DNA of 64,000 nucleotides. Origin: Porphyridium purpureum (taxonomy: Eukaryota > Rhodophyta > Bangiophyceae > Porphyridiales > Porphyridiaceae). The notes under the pieces were generated by a model. It was not told the origin of the DNA. It saw nothing but the letters and a program-made list of their open reading frames with translations, and did not search any database. Position numbers and translations under genes: made by a program. This document shows, piece after piece, positions 49,489-59,387 of the stretch. The stretch lies in assembly GCA_008690995.1 (NCBI GenBank), contig VRMN01000007.1, positions 310,001 through 374,000 of the forward strand, read 5' to 3'. Position 1 is the first letter of the stretch, and each line of letters starts with the position of its first letter.

Positions 49489-52400
49489 ATGGAGCTTTCT
49501 GGGGCAGGGGCGGACATGGATCTCTGCATCGGACGTCCTGCGGACTCTGAGAGGGAAATTGGAGGTGACGCCTCGGCGGCGAGATCGGGTGATGCGGATC
49601 AGTCGGAGCCAGCGGTCTTTTGTGTCGTCACTGAGATGTCACTGACGCATGCTGCGCGCCATGAACACGAGGCTCGTGTTCCACTGCTGATTGCGCGCGG
49701 TGCAGAGAGGGGTATGATAGAGTCTAGTTGCTGCAGTGCCGTAAGTGCCGCCGCAGAAGCGGGGCACGAAGCATGCGTCCGTGCTCTCTTTAATTGTGGT
49801 GCGCATGTGCCGGTCGATGACAAGAACTCGGCCGTCCTGGTTGCTGCGGCCAACGGCCATCAAGCATGTATCCTCGCGCTGATGCAGCACGGTGCTCACA
49901 GTAACGCGGCGGATGCGGAAGGGCAAACGGCCATGATGAAGGCAGCCGCTGCGCCGAACGGTTTGGCGTGTGTCAAGACCTTGACAGAGTTTGGCGGGTT
50001 GGTGCACGCGAGCGACAATAGAGGTATGACAGCTTTTCTGCATGCCGCGCGGGCCGGCAACGTGGAGGTGATGGAGTTTCTTATGACGAAAGAGGCAAAC
50101 AAGGATGCTGAGGACTTGTCGGGAAACACGGCATTGATTCTGGCAGCTGACGGTGGTCACGAGGCGAGCGTGCGCTTTCTGATCGAAAACGGCGCGGATG
50201 TAAGTGCAGTGGATGCCTGTGGCCACAATGCCATGATCAACACGGTTGCAAGGGGCCATGTTCGGTGCTTGCGAGTGCTACTGGAGTATGGCGCTGCTGT
50301 CAATTTGTCTGACAGCGGCTGCGAAACAGCGCTGATGATGGCAGCCATGAAGGGCCACGAGGGTTGTCTCCGCGCGCTTCTCAGTGCTGGGGCTGACTTG
50401 GACGCACAAGACGAGCACGGATGCACGGCTTTGATGAAAGCGGCAACGCACGGCCACGAATCATGTGTACGCGTCCTCGCCGCAAGTGGTGCTGCCGTAG
50501 ACTTACGTTGCGGGAGTATGGGAACAGCTCTGATGATGGCTGCGGAAGCAGGCCATCAGGCTAGTCTCTGCACCCTTATCAGTGCCGATTCCGAGTTGGA
50601 CGCACAAGACTCCCGCGGGTGCACGGCGTTGATGAAGGCTGCAGAGTCTGGCTATGAATCATGTGTTCGCGTGCTGACAGACAGCGGCGCCGCCGTAAAT
50701 TTACCCGGTAGGAGCAGCGAAACAGCTCTGATGATGGCTGCAGAGAAGGGCCGAGAGACTTGTCTGCGCGCACTCATCAGTGCTGGGTCTGACTTGGACG
50801 CGCAAGACTCCTCCGGGCACACGGCTTTGATGAAAGCTGCCGAGTATGGCCATGAGTCATGCGTGCGCATCCTCGTCGAAAACGGCGCTGCGGTCAATGT
50901 AACCGACGGTAGCAGGAAAACAGCTGCGATGAAAGCTGTGGAGATGGGGCACAAGGCTTGTCTTCGCGTCCTTATCAGTGCTGGGTCTGACTTGGATGCA
51001 CAAGACTCCCGCGGGTTCACGCCGTTGATGAGAGCTGCCGAGCGTGGCCACGAATCATGCGTGCGTATCCTCGTCGAAAACGGTGCCGCGGTCAATTCAT
51101 CCGACAGGAGCAGCGAAACAGCTTTGATGCTAGCTGCGGAGAAGGGCCACGAGACTTGTCTGCGCTTCCTTATAAGTGCTGGGTCTGAATTGGATGCTCA
51201 AGACTCCCGCGGGCGCACGGCTTTGACGAACGCTGCGGAGTTTGGCCATGAATTATGCGTACGTATCCTCGTCGAAAGCGGTGCCGGGGTCAATTCATCC
51301 GATAGTAGTAGAGAAAGAGCTCTGATCATGGCGGCCAAGATGAACCGCGAGACTTGTCTCCGAATCCTGATCAGTGCTGGGGCTAGCTTGGACGCTCAAA
51401 ACTCCCGCGGGCGCACGGCTTTGATGGAAGCTGCCGAGTCTGGCCATGAGTCATGTTTACGCGTGCTCACCGAAAGCGGCGCCGCGGTCAATTTGTCTGA
51501 CAGTAGCGGGAGAATAGCGCTGATGATGGCTGCGGAGAAAGGCCACGAGGCTTGTCTGCGCAGCCTTATCAGTGCTGGGGCTGACTTGGACGCACAAGAC
51601 TCCCGCGGGTGCACGGCGTTGATGAAGGCTGCAGAGTCTGGCCATGAGCCATGTGTTCGCGTGCTGACAGACAGCGGCGCCGCCGTAAATTTACCCGGTA
51701 GGAGCAGCGAAACAGCTCTGATGATGGCCGCAGAGATGGGCCACGAGGGTTGTCTCCGCGCGCTTATCAGTGCTGGGGCTGACTTGGACGCACAAGACTC
51801 CCGCGGACGCACGGCTTTGATGAAAGCTGCCGAGCGTGGCCATGAGTCATGCGTGCGCATCCTCGTCGAAAACAGCGCCGCGGTCAATTCATCCGACAGA
51901 AGCAGCGAAACAGCGCTGATGCTGGCTGCGGAGAGTGGCCACGAGGCGTGTCTACGCGTTCTTATCACTGCTGGAGCTGACTTGGACGCTCAAGACTTTC
52001 GCGGACGCACGGCTTTGATGAACGCTGCCGACCGCGGTGACGAATCTTGCCTGCATTTTTTGCTGACGAACGGCGCAGATCCGCGCGTCGCGGGTCCTCA
52101 GGGAGAGAATGCCCTGCACTTGTTTGCTCAAAGCCAGCTCTTTTCTGGCAAGGGACGTAGTCGAGACCGGCCATGCCTGAAGAATGCGATGCTCTTGATC
52201 TGTCGCGGGGTGTCCGTCGATGAACCTCGAGTGTGTGGTAAAGCGCCTCTAGATCTGTTGGTTTCCACGTCTGCATATGATGTCGGCACCGAACCCTGGC
52301 GCGAACAGCTTGATGCAGACTGGGCGCTTGTTGATCTTTTTCAGCTCCTTGTCCTGCGAGGAGCAGACATCAATCGGCACGCGAACGACGCCGTGGAACG

Positions 52401-52554
52401 GACGGCGCTGATGAAGCTACTGACAATGTTTGAAACCCGACTAGACTTCCAATTTGGTTGGTGTGAAGTTGCGTGTATAGAAAGCACCGTGCTCGTGCAT
52501 TCTGAAGGTCTGAGCAGAGCGCACATCAAGCGGCTGTTGGCTGGACCTCGGTAG
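49489..52554 (+). CDS. ankyrin-repeat array gene C
   Basis: 1,021 aa from the ATG at 49489. Cap of the B type (SGDADQSEPAVFCVV), about 25 ankyrin units in the alternating 66-residue scheme, then the family end domain (ALHLFAQSQLF, AMLLICRGVSVDEP, APLDLLVS, LFQLLVLRGADINRHAND). It lacks the GWTACMYGASNSFDSC unit that A, B and E have before the end domain and instead has GDESCLHFLLTNGADPRVAG. From about residue 92 onward it is the same as gene D by eye. Soluble, partner unknown; no intron seen. Confidence 0.92.
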   Translation: MELSGAGADMDLCIGRPADSEREIGGDASAARSGDADQSEPAVFCVVTEMSLTHAARHEHEARVPLLIARGAERGMIESSCCSAVSAAAEAGHEACVRALFNCGAHVPVDDKNSAVLVAAANGHQACILALMQHGAHSNAADAEGQTAMMKAAAAPNGLACVKTLTEFGGLVHASDNRGMTAFLHAARAGNVEVMEFLMTKEANKDAEDLSGNTALILAADGGHEASVRFLIENGADVSAVDACGHNAMINTVARGHVRCLRVLLEYGAAVNLSDSGCETALMMAAMKGHEGCLRALLSAGADLDAQDEHGCTALMKAATHGHESCVRVLAASGAAVDLRCGSMGTALMMAAEAGHQASLCTLISADSELDAQDSRGCTALMKAAESGYESCVRVLTDSGAAVNLPGRSSETALMMAAEKGRETCLRALISAGSDLDAQDSSGHTALMKAAEYGHESCVRILVENGAAVNVTDGSRKTAAMKAVEMGHKACLRVLISAGSDLDAQDSRGFTPLMRAAERGHESCVRILVENGAAVNSSDRSSETALMLAAEKGHETCLRFLISAGSELDAQDSRGRTALTNAAEFGHELCVRILVESGAGVNSSDSSRERALIMAAKMNRETCLRILISAGASLDAQNSRGRTALMEAAESGHESCLRVLTESGAAVNLSDSSGRIALMMAAEKGHEACLRSLISAGADLDAQDSRGCTALMKAAESGHEPCVRVLTDSGAAVNLPGRSSETALMMAAEMGHEGCLRALISAGADLDAQDSRGRTALMKAAERGHESCVRILVENSAAVNSSDRSSETALMLAAESGHEACLRVLITAGADLDAQDFRGRTALMNAADRGDESCLHFLLTNGADPRVAGPQGENALHLFAQSQLFSGKGRSRDRPCLKNAMLLICRGVSVDEPRVCGKAPLDLLVSTSAYDVGTEPWREQLDADWALVDLFQLLVLRGADINRHANDAVERTALMKLLTMFETRLDFQFGWCEVACIESTVLVHSEGLSRAHIKRLLAGPR

Positions 52555-52636
52555 CCGGCGTAGCCATGATATTGCTCTGCTCTGCCGTTGCGCTGCGCTG
52601 CTCTTGCTCTCTCGACACCGACACGCTCGCACGCTC

Positions 52637-52752
52637 GCACACACGCACACACACACGCACACACGTATATATGTATGTATATACATATATATATATATAT
52701 ATACGTGTGTGCGTGTGTGTGTGTGCGCGCGCGCGCGTGTGTGTGTGTGCGC

Positions 52753-52795
<43 letters not shown>
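52637..52795. repeat. compound alternating purine-pyrimidine microsatellite, copy 1
   Basis: About 160 bp of CA/CG, then TA, then TG/CG runs, alternating purine and pyrimidine for most of its length, a sequence type able to adopt left-handed Z-DNA. Copy 2 at 56493-56651 has the same run lengths. Confidence 0.93.
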
Positions 52796-52797
<2 letters not shown>

Positions 52798-53104
52798 GTC
52801 GTTCATGCACTGTGCTACACATGGTTTGAAACCATTCTGCTGGTGGGAATGAAGCGTAAAACCGTAAACGCTCGGTTTCATTTATTCCCGAAAAGGACAA
52901 AAGCAGGCTTCCTACCTTCCAACGATCACGCGCGCGCCCCCGGCGTTCGAGTGTCCCGCGGCTTTTTTTCTCATTGTGTCGGCTCTCCGTGCACTGGCAC
53001 TCTCCCGACCGATTCCTCATCGGTTCGATTCATTCCGCAGTAATCCAAACATCTGCACGCACACCCTTTCGACGGGAAATCGGCTGGTAGACTGTTTCTG
53101 TCGT

Positions 53105-53132
53105 CACGTGTGGCTGCCGTTGAGCATAAAAG
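53105..53132 (+). promoter_or_regulatory. core promoter of array gene D
   Basis: CACGTG at 53105-53110 and CATAAAAG at 53125-53132, 220 bp before the ATG at 53345; same as for genes B and E. Confidence 0.6.
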
Positions 53133-53344
53133 CGGGCGAGAGAGGCGAAGAACGAGTGGCACGGCGCAAGTCGCGTGGGGCAGCTGCTGTGACGCAAACT
53201 TCGAAAGAGATACGGGGAGAGATTGTGTAGGAGCCGCGAAGGGAGAGGGACGGAGCGTTAGGCGTAGAGCAGCGGGTGATAGAATACATTTTTGGTATCA
53301 TCAGAATCTGCGGGCCTGGCTGTGAGGGTCGGGATCGAACGGAG

Positions 53345-56300
53345 ATGGAGCTTTCTGGGGCAGGGGCGGACATGGATCTCTGCATCGGACGTCCTGTGGA
53401 CTCTGAGAGGGAAATTGGTGGTGACGCCTCGGCGGCGAGATCGGGACGTATAGATCAGTCGGAGCAAGCGGCCATTGGTCTTGTGGCCGAGGTGCCTCTG
53501 ACGCATGCTGCACGCCATGAACACGAGGCTCGTGTTCCACTGCTGATTGCGCGCGGTGCAGAGAGGGGCATGACAGATTCTAGTTGCTGCACTGCCTTAA
53601 GTGCCGCCGCAGCAGCCGGGCACGAAGCATGCGTCCGTGCTCTCTTTAATTGTGGTGCGCATGTGCCGGTCGATGACAAGAACTCGGCCGTCCTGGTTGC
53701 TGCGGCCAACGGCCATCAAGCATGTATCCTCGCGCTGATGCAGCACGGTGCTCACAGTAACGCGGCGGATGCGGAAGGGCAAACGGCCATGATGAAGGCA
53801 GCCGCTGCGCCGAACGGTTTGGCGTGTGTCAAGACCTTGACAGAGTTTGGCGGGTTGGTGCACGCGAGCGACAATAGAGGTATGACAGCTTTTCTGCATG
53901 CCGCGCGGGCCGGCAACGTGGAGGTGATGGAGTTTCTTATGACGAAAGAGGCAAACAAGGATGCTGAGGACTTGTCGGGAAACACGGCATTGATTCTGGC
54001 AGCTGACGGTGGTCACGAGGCGAGCGTGCGCTTTCTGATCGAAAACGGCGCGGATGTAAGTGCAGTGGATGCCTGTGGCCACAATGCCATGATCAACACG
54101 GTTGCAAGGGGCCATGTTCGGTGCTTGCGAGTGCTACTGGAGTATGGCGCTGCTGTCAATTTGTCTGACAGCGGCTGCGAAACAGCGCTGATGATGGCAG
54201 CCATGAAGGGCCACGAGGGTTGTCTCCGCGCGCTTCTCAGTGCTGGGGCTGACTTGGACGCACAAGACGAGCACGGATGCACGGCTTTGATGAAAGCGGC
54301 AACGCACGGCCACGAATCATGTGTACGCGTCCTCGCCGCAAGTGGTGCTGCCGTAGACTTACGTTGCGGGAGTATGGGAACAGCTCTGATGATGGCTGCG
54401 GAAGCAGGCCATCAGGCTAGTCTCTGCACCCTTATCAGTGCCGATTCCGAGTTGGACGCACAAGACTCCCGCGGGTGCACGGCGTTGATGAAGGCTGCAG
54501 AGTCTGGCTATGAATCATGTGTTCGCGTGCTGACAGACAGCGGCGCCGCCGTAAATTTACCCGGTAGGAGCAGCGAAACAGCTCTGATGATGGCTGCAGA
54601 GAAGGGCCGAGAGACTTGTCTGCGCGCACTCATCAGTGCTGGGTCTGACTTGGACGCGCAAGACTCCTCCGGGCACACGGCTTTGATGAAAGCTGCCGAG
54701 TATGGCCATGAGTCATGCGTGCGCATCCTCGTCGAAAACGGCGCTGCGGTCAATGTAACCGACGGTAGCAGGAAAACAGCTGCGATGAAAGCTGTGGAGA
54801 TGGGGCACAAGGCTTGTCTTCGCGTCCTTATCAGTGCTGGGTCTGACTTGGATGCACAAGACTCCCGCGGGTTCACGCCGTTGATGAGAGCTGCCGAGCG
54901 TGGCCACGAATCATGCGTGCGTATCCTCGTCGAAAACGGTGCCGCGGTCAATTCATCCGACAGGAGCAGCGAAACAGCTTTGATGCTAGCTGCGGAGAAG
55001 GGCCACGAGACTTGTCTGCGCTTCCTTATAAGTGCTGGGTCTGAATTGGATGCTCAAGACTCCCGCGGGCGCACGGCTTTGACGAACGCTGCGGAGTTTG
55101 GCCATGAATTATGCGTACGTATCCTCGTCGAAAGCGGTGCCGGGGTCAATTCATCCGATAGTAGTAGAGAAAGAGCTCTGATCATGGCGGCCAAGATGAA
55201 CCGCGAGACTTGTCTCCGAATCCTGATCAGTGCTGGGGCTAGCTTGGACGCTCAAAACTCCCGCGGGCGCACGGCTTTGATGGAAGCTGCCGAGTCTGGC
55301 CATGAGTCATGTTTACGCGTGCTCACCGAAAGCGGCGCCGCGGTCAATTTGTCTGACAGTAGCGGGAGAATAGCGCTGATGATGGCTGCGGAGAAAGGCC
55401 ACGAGGCTTGTCTGCGCAGCCTTATCAGTGCTGGGGCTGACTTGGACGCACAAGACTCCCGCGGGTGCACGGCGTTGATGAAGGCTGCAGAGTCTGGCCA
55501 TGAGCCATGTGTTCGCGTGCTGACAGACAGCGGCGCCGCCGTAAATTTACCCGGTAGGAGCAGCGAAACAGCTCTGATGATGGCCGCAGAGATGGGCCAC
55601 GAGGGTTGTCTCCGCGCGCTTATCAGTGCTGGGGCTGACTTGGACGCACAAGACTCCCGCGGACGCACGGCTTTGATGAAAGCTGCCGAGCGTGGCCATG
55701 AGTCATGCGTGCGCATCCTCGTCGAAAACAGCGCCGCGGTCAATTCATCCGACAGAAGCAGCGAAACAGCGCTGATGCTGGCTGCGGAGAGTGGCCACGA
55801 GGCGTGTCTACGCGTTCTTATCACTGCTGGAGCTGACTTGGACGCTCAAGACTTTCGCGGACGCACGGCTTTGATGAACGCTGCCGACCGCGGTGACGAA
55901 TCTTGCCTGCATTTTTTGCTGACGAACGGCGCAGATCCGCGCGTCGCGGGTCCTCAGGGAGAGAATGCCCTGCACTTGTTTGCTCAAAGCCAGCTCTTTT
56001 CTGGCAAGGGACGTAGTCGAGACCGGCCATGCCTGAAGAATGCGATGCTCTTGATCTGTCGCGGGGTGTCCGTCGATGAACCTCGAGTGTGTGGTAAAGC
56101 GCCTCTAGATCTGTTGGTTTCCACGTCTGCATATGATGTCGGCACCGAACCCTGGCGCGAACAGCTTGATGCAGACTGGGCGCTTGTTGATCTTTTTCAG
56201 CTCCTTGTCCTGCGAGGAGCAGACATCAATCGGCACGCGAACGACGCCGTGGAACGGACGGCGCTGATGAAGCTACTGACAATGTTTGAAACCCGACTAG

Positions 56301-56410
56301 ACTTCCAATTTGGTTGGTGTGAAGTTGCGTGTATAGAAAGCACCGTGCTCGTGCATTCTGAAGGTCTGAGCAGAGCGCACATCAAGCGGCTGTTGGCTGG
56401 ACCTCGGTAG
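53345..56410 (+). CDS. ankyrin-repeat array gene D, chimeric
   Basis: 1,021 aa from the ATG at 53345. Residues 1 to about 91 are of the A/E type (SGRIDQSEQAAIGLVAEVPLTHA); from there to the stop the protein is the same as gene C. The switch falls at ALFNCG, exactly where the 3,856-bp duplication has its junction, so D arose by unequal crossing over between a C-like and an E-like gene. It keeps a full frame, promoter and both end domains and so should be expressible. About 25 ankyrin units. Soluble, partner unknown. Confidence 0.92.
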   Translation: MELSGAGADMDLCIGRPVDSEREIGGDASAARSGRIDQSEQAAIGLVAEVPLTHAARHEHEARVPLLIARGAERGMTDSSCCTALSAAAAAGHEACVRALFNCGAHVPVDDKNSAVLVAAANGHQACILALMQHGAHSNAADAEGQTAMMKAAAAPNGLACVKTLTEFGGLVHASDNRGMTAFLHAARAGNVEVMEFLMTKEANKDAEDLSGNTALILAADGGHEASVRFLIENGADVSAVDACGHNAMINTVARGHVRCLRVLLEYGAAVNLSDSGCETALMMAAMKGHEGCLRALLSAGADLDAQDEHGCTALMKAATHGHESCVRVLAASGAAVDLRCGSMGTALMMAAEAGHQASLCTLISADSELDAQDSRGCTALMKAAESGYESCVRVLTDSGAAVNLPGRSSETALMMAAEKGRETCLRALISAGSDLDAQDSSGHTALMKAAEYGHESCVRILVENGAAVNVTDGSRKTAAMKAVEMGHKACLRVLISAGSDLDAQDSRGFTPLMRAAERGHESCVRILVENGAAVNSSDRSSETALMLAAEKGHETCLRFLISAGSELDAQDSRGRTALTNAAEFGHELCVRILVESGAGVNSSDSSRERALIMAAKMNRETCLRILISAGASLDAQNSRGRTALMEAAESGHESCLRVLTESGAAVNLSDSSGRIALMMAAEKGHEACLRSLISAGADLDAQDSRGCTALMKAAESGHEPCVRVLTDSGAAVNLPGRSSETALMMAAEMGHEGCLRALISAGADLDAQDSRGRTALMKAAERGHESCVRILVENSAAVNSSDRSSETALMLAAESGHEACLRVLITAGADLDAQDFRGRTALMNAADRGDESCLHFLLTNGADPRVAGPQGENALHLFAQSQLFSGKGRSRDRPCLKNAMLLICRGVSVDEPRVCGKAPLDLLVSTSAYDVGTEPWREQLDADWALVDLFQLLVLRGADINRHANDAVERTALMKLLTMFETRLDFQFGWCEVACIESTVLVHSEGLSRAHIKRLLAGPR

Positions 56411-56492
56411 CCGGCGTAGCCATGATATTGCTCTGCTCTGCCGTTGCGCTGCGCTGCTCTTGCTCTCTCGACACCGACACGCTCGCACGCTC

Positions 56493-56608
56493 GCACACAC
56501 GCACACACACACGCACACACGTATATATGTATGTATATACATATATATATATATATATACGTGTGTGCGTGTGTGTGTGTGCGCGCGCGCGCGTGTGTGT
56601 GTGTGCGC

Positions 56609-56651
<43 letters not shown>
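56493..56651. repeat. compound alternating purine-pyrimidine microsatellite, copy 2
   Basis: Same run lengths as 52637-52795. Confidence 0.93.
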
Positions 56652-56653
<2 letters not shown>

Positions 56654-56960
56654 GTCGTTCATGCACTGTGCTACACATGGTTTGAAACCATTCTGCTGGT
56701 GGGAATGAAGCGTAAAACCGTAAACGCTCGGTTTCATTTATTCCCGAAAAGGACAAAAGCAGGCTTCCTACCTTCCAACGATCACGCGCGCGCCCCCGGC
56801 GTTCGAGTGTCCCGCGGCTTTTTTTCTCATTGTGTCGGCTCTCCGTGCACTGGCACTCTCCCGACCGATTCCTCATCGGTTCGATTCATTCCGCAGTAAT
56901 CCAAACATCTGCACGCACACCCTTTCGACGGGAAATCGGCTGGTAGACTGTTTCTGTCGT

Positions 56961-56988
56961 CACGTGTGGCTGCCGTTGAGCATAAAAG
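56961..56988 (+). promoter_or_regulatory. core promoter of array gene E
   Basis: CACGTG and CATAAAAG, 220 bp before the ATG at 57201, as for genes B and D. Confidence 0.6.
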
Positions 56989-57024
56989 CGGGCGAGAGAG
57001 GCGAAGAACGAGTGGCACGGCGCA

Positions 57025-58272
57025 AGTCGCGTGGGGCAGCTGCTGTGACGCAAACTTCGAAAGAGATACGGGGAGAGATTGTGTAGGAGCCGCGAAGGGA
57101 GAGGGACGGAGCGTTAGGCGTAGAGCAGCGGGTGATAGAATACATTTTTGGTATCATCAGAATCTGCGGGCCTGGCTGTGAGGGTCGGGATCGAACGGAG
57201 ATGGAGCTTTCTGGGGCAGGGGCGGACATGGATCTCTGCATCGGACGTCCTGTGGACTCTGAGAGGGAAATTGGTGGTGACGCCTCGGCGGCGAGATCGG
57301 GACGTATAGATCAGTCGGAGCAAGCGGCCATTGGTCTTGTGGCCGAGGTGCCTCTGACGCATGCTGCACGCCATGAACACGAGGCTCGTGTTCCACTGCT
57401 GATTGCGCGCGGTGCAGAGAGGGGCATGACAGATTCTAGTTGCTGCACTGCCTTAAGTGCCGCCGCAGCAGCCGGGCACGAAGCATGCGTCCGTGCTCTC
57501 TTTAACTGTGGTAGGCATGTGTCGGTCGATGACAAGAACTCGGCCGTCCTGATTGCTGCGGCCAACGGCCATCAAGCATGTATCCTTGCGCTGATCCGGC
57601 ACGGTGCGAACAGCAAAGCGGCAGACCGGGACGGACAAACAGCCATGATGAAGGCAGCGGCTGCATCGAACGGATTGGCGTGTGTCAAGACCTTGACAGA
57701 GTTTGGCGGGTTGGTGCATGCGAGCGACAATAGAGGTATGACAGCTTTTCTGCATGCCGCGCGGGCCGGCAACGTGGAGGTGATGGCGTTTCTTATGACG
57801 AAAGAGGCAAACAAGGATGCTGAGGACTTGTCGGGAAACACGGCATTGATTCTGGCAGCTGACGGTGGCCACGAGGCGAGCGTGCGCTTTCTTATCGAAA
57901 ACGGTGCGGATGTGAATGCCGAGAATGCCTGTGGCCGCACTGCCCTGATGAACACGGTTGCAAGGGGTCATTTGAAATGCCTACGAGTGTTGCGAGAGTA
58001 CGGCGCCGCGGTCAATTTGTCTGACAGCGGCTGCGAAACAGCGCTGATGATGGCAGCCATGAAGGGCCACGAGGGTTGTCTCCGCGCGCTTCTCAGTGCT
58101 GGGGCTGACTTGGACGCACAAGACGAGCACGGATGCACGGCTTTGATGAAAGCAGCAACGCACGGCCATGAAGCATGTGCACACGTCCTCGCCGCAAGTG
58201 GTGCTGCGGTAAAAGTATCCTGCAGAAGCAGCGAAACAGCGCTGATGATGGCTGCGGAAGCAGGCCACGAGG
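57025..58272 (+). repeat. 1,248-bp tract shared with array gene A
   Basis: Counterpart of 41255-42502, see there. Confidence 0.8.
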
Positions 58273-59387
58273 TTTGTCTACGTACCCTTATCAGCGCTGG
58301 TGCAGACGTGGACGCCCGAGGCTCTCGCAGGTGCACGGCTTTGATGAAAGCTGCGTTGCATGGCCATGAAGCATGCGTACGCATGCTCACAGAAAGCGGC
58401 GCAGCCGTGAATTTATCCGACAGAACCAGGAATTCAGCTCTATCGATGGCTGCGGAAGCAGGCCACGAGGGTTGTCTCCGCACTCTCATCAATGCTAGGG
58501 CTGATTTGAACGCACGAGACTACAGCGGTCGCACGCCTTTGATGAAAGCTGCGAAGGGCGGACATGAATTATGCGTGCGCCTGCTCACCGCAAACGGTGC
58601 CGTAGTAAATTTGCTCGACAGGCGGAGGGGATCAGCTCTGATGATGGCTGCGGAGAAGGGTCATGAGCCTTGTCTGCGCACTCTAATTAGTGCTGGGGCT
58701 GACTTAGACGCACAAGACTTCACGGGTCTTACGCCTTTGATGAAGGCTGCAGAGTCTGGCTACGAATCACGCATACATGTGCTCGCCCAGAACGTCGCCC
58801 TCGCAAACGCAAGGGATGAAAGAGGATGGACTGCTTGTATGTATGGTGCGGCGAACTCCTTTGGCAGCTGCTTACGTGTTTTACTGACTCGCGGCGCAGA
58901 TCCGCGCATCCTGAGTCGTTGGGGAGACAATGCGCTACATTGCCTGGCGCGAAATCGGCTCTATTCCGAACTTAAATTCGGCCGAGGCCGGCCTTGCTTG
59001 AAGAGTGCAATGCTCCTGATTCGTCACGGGGTGCCGGTCGACGAGCCTCAAGAACGTGGCATGACGCCTCTGGATCTGTTGGCATCCGCGCCTGCATATG
59101 GTGTCGGTTCCGAACGCTGGCGCGCGAGGCCTGATCCAAATTGGGCGCTTGTTGATCTTTTTCAGCTCCTTGTCCTGCGAGGAGCAGACATCAATCGGCA
59201 TGCGAACGACGCCGTGGAACGGACGGCGCTGATGAAGCTACTGACAATGTTTGAAACCGGACTAGACTTCCAGTTTGGTTGTGAAGTTGCGTGTATAGAA
59301 AGCACCATGCTCGTGCATTCTGAAGGTCTGAGCAAAGCGCACATCGAAAGGCTACTGATTGGACCTTGGCAGCACGAGCAGGCCTAA
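57201..59387 (+). CDS. ankyrin-repeat array gene E, mosaic
   Basis: 728 aa, the shortest of the array, from the ATG at 57201. The first ~357 residues equal gene A; the rest has its own repeats (VCLRTLISAGADVDARG, SALSMAAEAGHEGC, LINARADLNARD) and an end domain closest to gene B (AMLLIRHGVPVDEPQERGMTPLDLL), with B-like DNA after the stop. It is 133 residues shorter than A, about two 66-residue double units. About 16 ankyrin units. The unit before the end domain reads GWTACMYGAANSFGSC. So 5' and 3' halves have different nearest relatives within the array. Soluble, partner unknown. Confidence 0.92.
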   Translation: MELSGAGADMDLCIGRPVDSEREIGGDASAARSGRIDQSEQAAIGLVAEVPLTHAARHEHEARVPLLIARGAERGMTDSSCCTALSAAAAAGHEACVRALFNCGRHVSVDDKNSAVLIAAANGHQACILALIRHGANSKAADRDGQTAMMKAAAASNGLACVKTLTEFGGLVHASDNRGMTAFLHAARAGNVEVMAFLMTKEANKDAEDLSGNTALILAADGGHEASVRFLIENGADVNAENACGRTALMNTVARGHLKCLRVLREYGAAVNLSDSGCETALMMAAMKGHEGCLRALLSAGADLDAQDEHGCTALMKAATHGHEACAHVLAASGAAVKVSCRSSETALMMAAEAGHEVCLRTLISAGADVDARGSRRCTALMKAALHGHEACVRMLTESGAAVNLSDRTRNSALSMAAEAGHEGCLRTLINARADLNARDYSGRTPLMKAAKGGHELCVRLLTANGAVVNLLDRRRGSALMMAAEKGHEPCLRTLISAGADLDAQDFTGLTPLMKAAESGYESRIHVLAQNVALANARDERGWTACMYGAANSFGSCLRVLLTRGADPRILSRWGDNALHCLARNRLYSELKFGRGRPCLKSAMLLIRHGVPVDEPQERGMTPLDLLASAPAYGVGSERWRARPDPNWALVDLFQLLVLRGADINRHANDAVERTALMKLLTMFETGLDFQFGCEVACIESTMLVHSEGLSKAHIERLLIGPWQHEQA

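Larger units (their letters stand above)
52555..53344. other. spacer between array genes C and D
   Basis: 790 bp, the same as 56411-57200. Contains the microsatellite (52637-52795), the hairpin (53008-53024), and the promoter with CACGTG (53105-53110) and CATAAAAG (53125-53132). No gene. Confidence 0.75.
49762..53617 (+). repeat. 3,856-bp tandem duplication, copy 1
   Basis: From inside gene C, through its 3' spacer, to inside gene D. It matches copy 2 (53618-57473) base for base as far as I can check by eye, including the alternating AT/GT/GC microsatellite. The crossover can be anywhere in about 32-35 bp (from 49762) that genes C and E have in common. Confidence 0.88.
56411..57200. other. 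spacer between array genes D and E
   Basis: 790 bp, the same as 52555-53344: microsatellite 56493-56651, hairpin 56864-56880, CACGTG 56961-56966, CATAAAAG 56981-56988. Confidence 0.75.
53618..57473 (+). repeat. 3,856-bp tandem duplication, copy 2
   Basis: Second copy of 49762-53617, running from inside gene D to inside gene E. The lack of visible change in 3.9 kb, microsatellite included, means either a very recent event or an assembly duplication. Confidence 0.88.
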
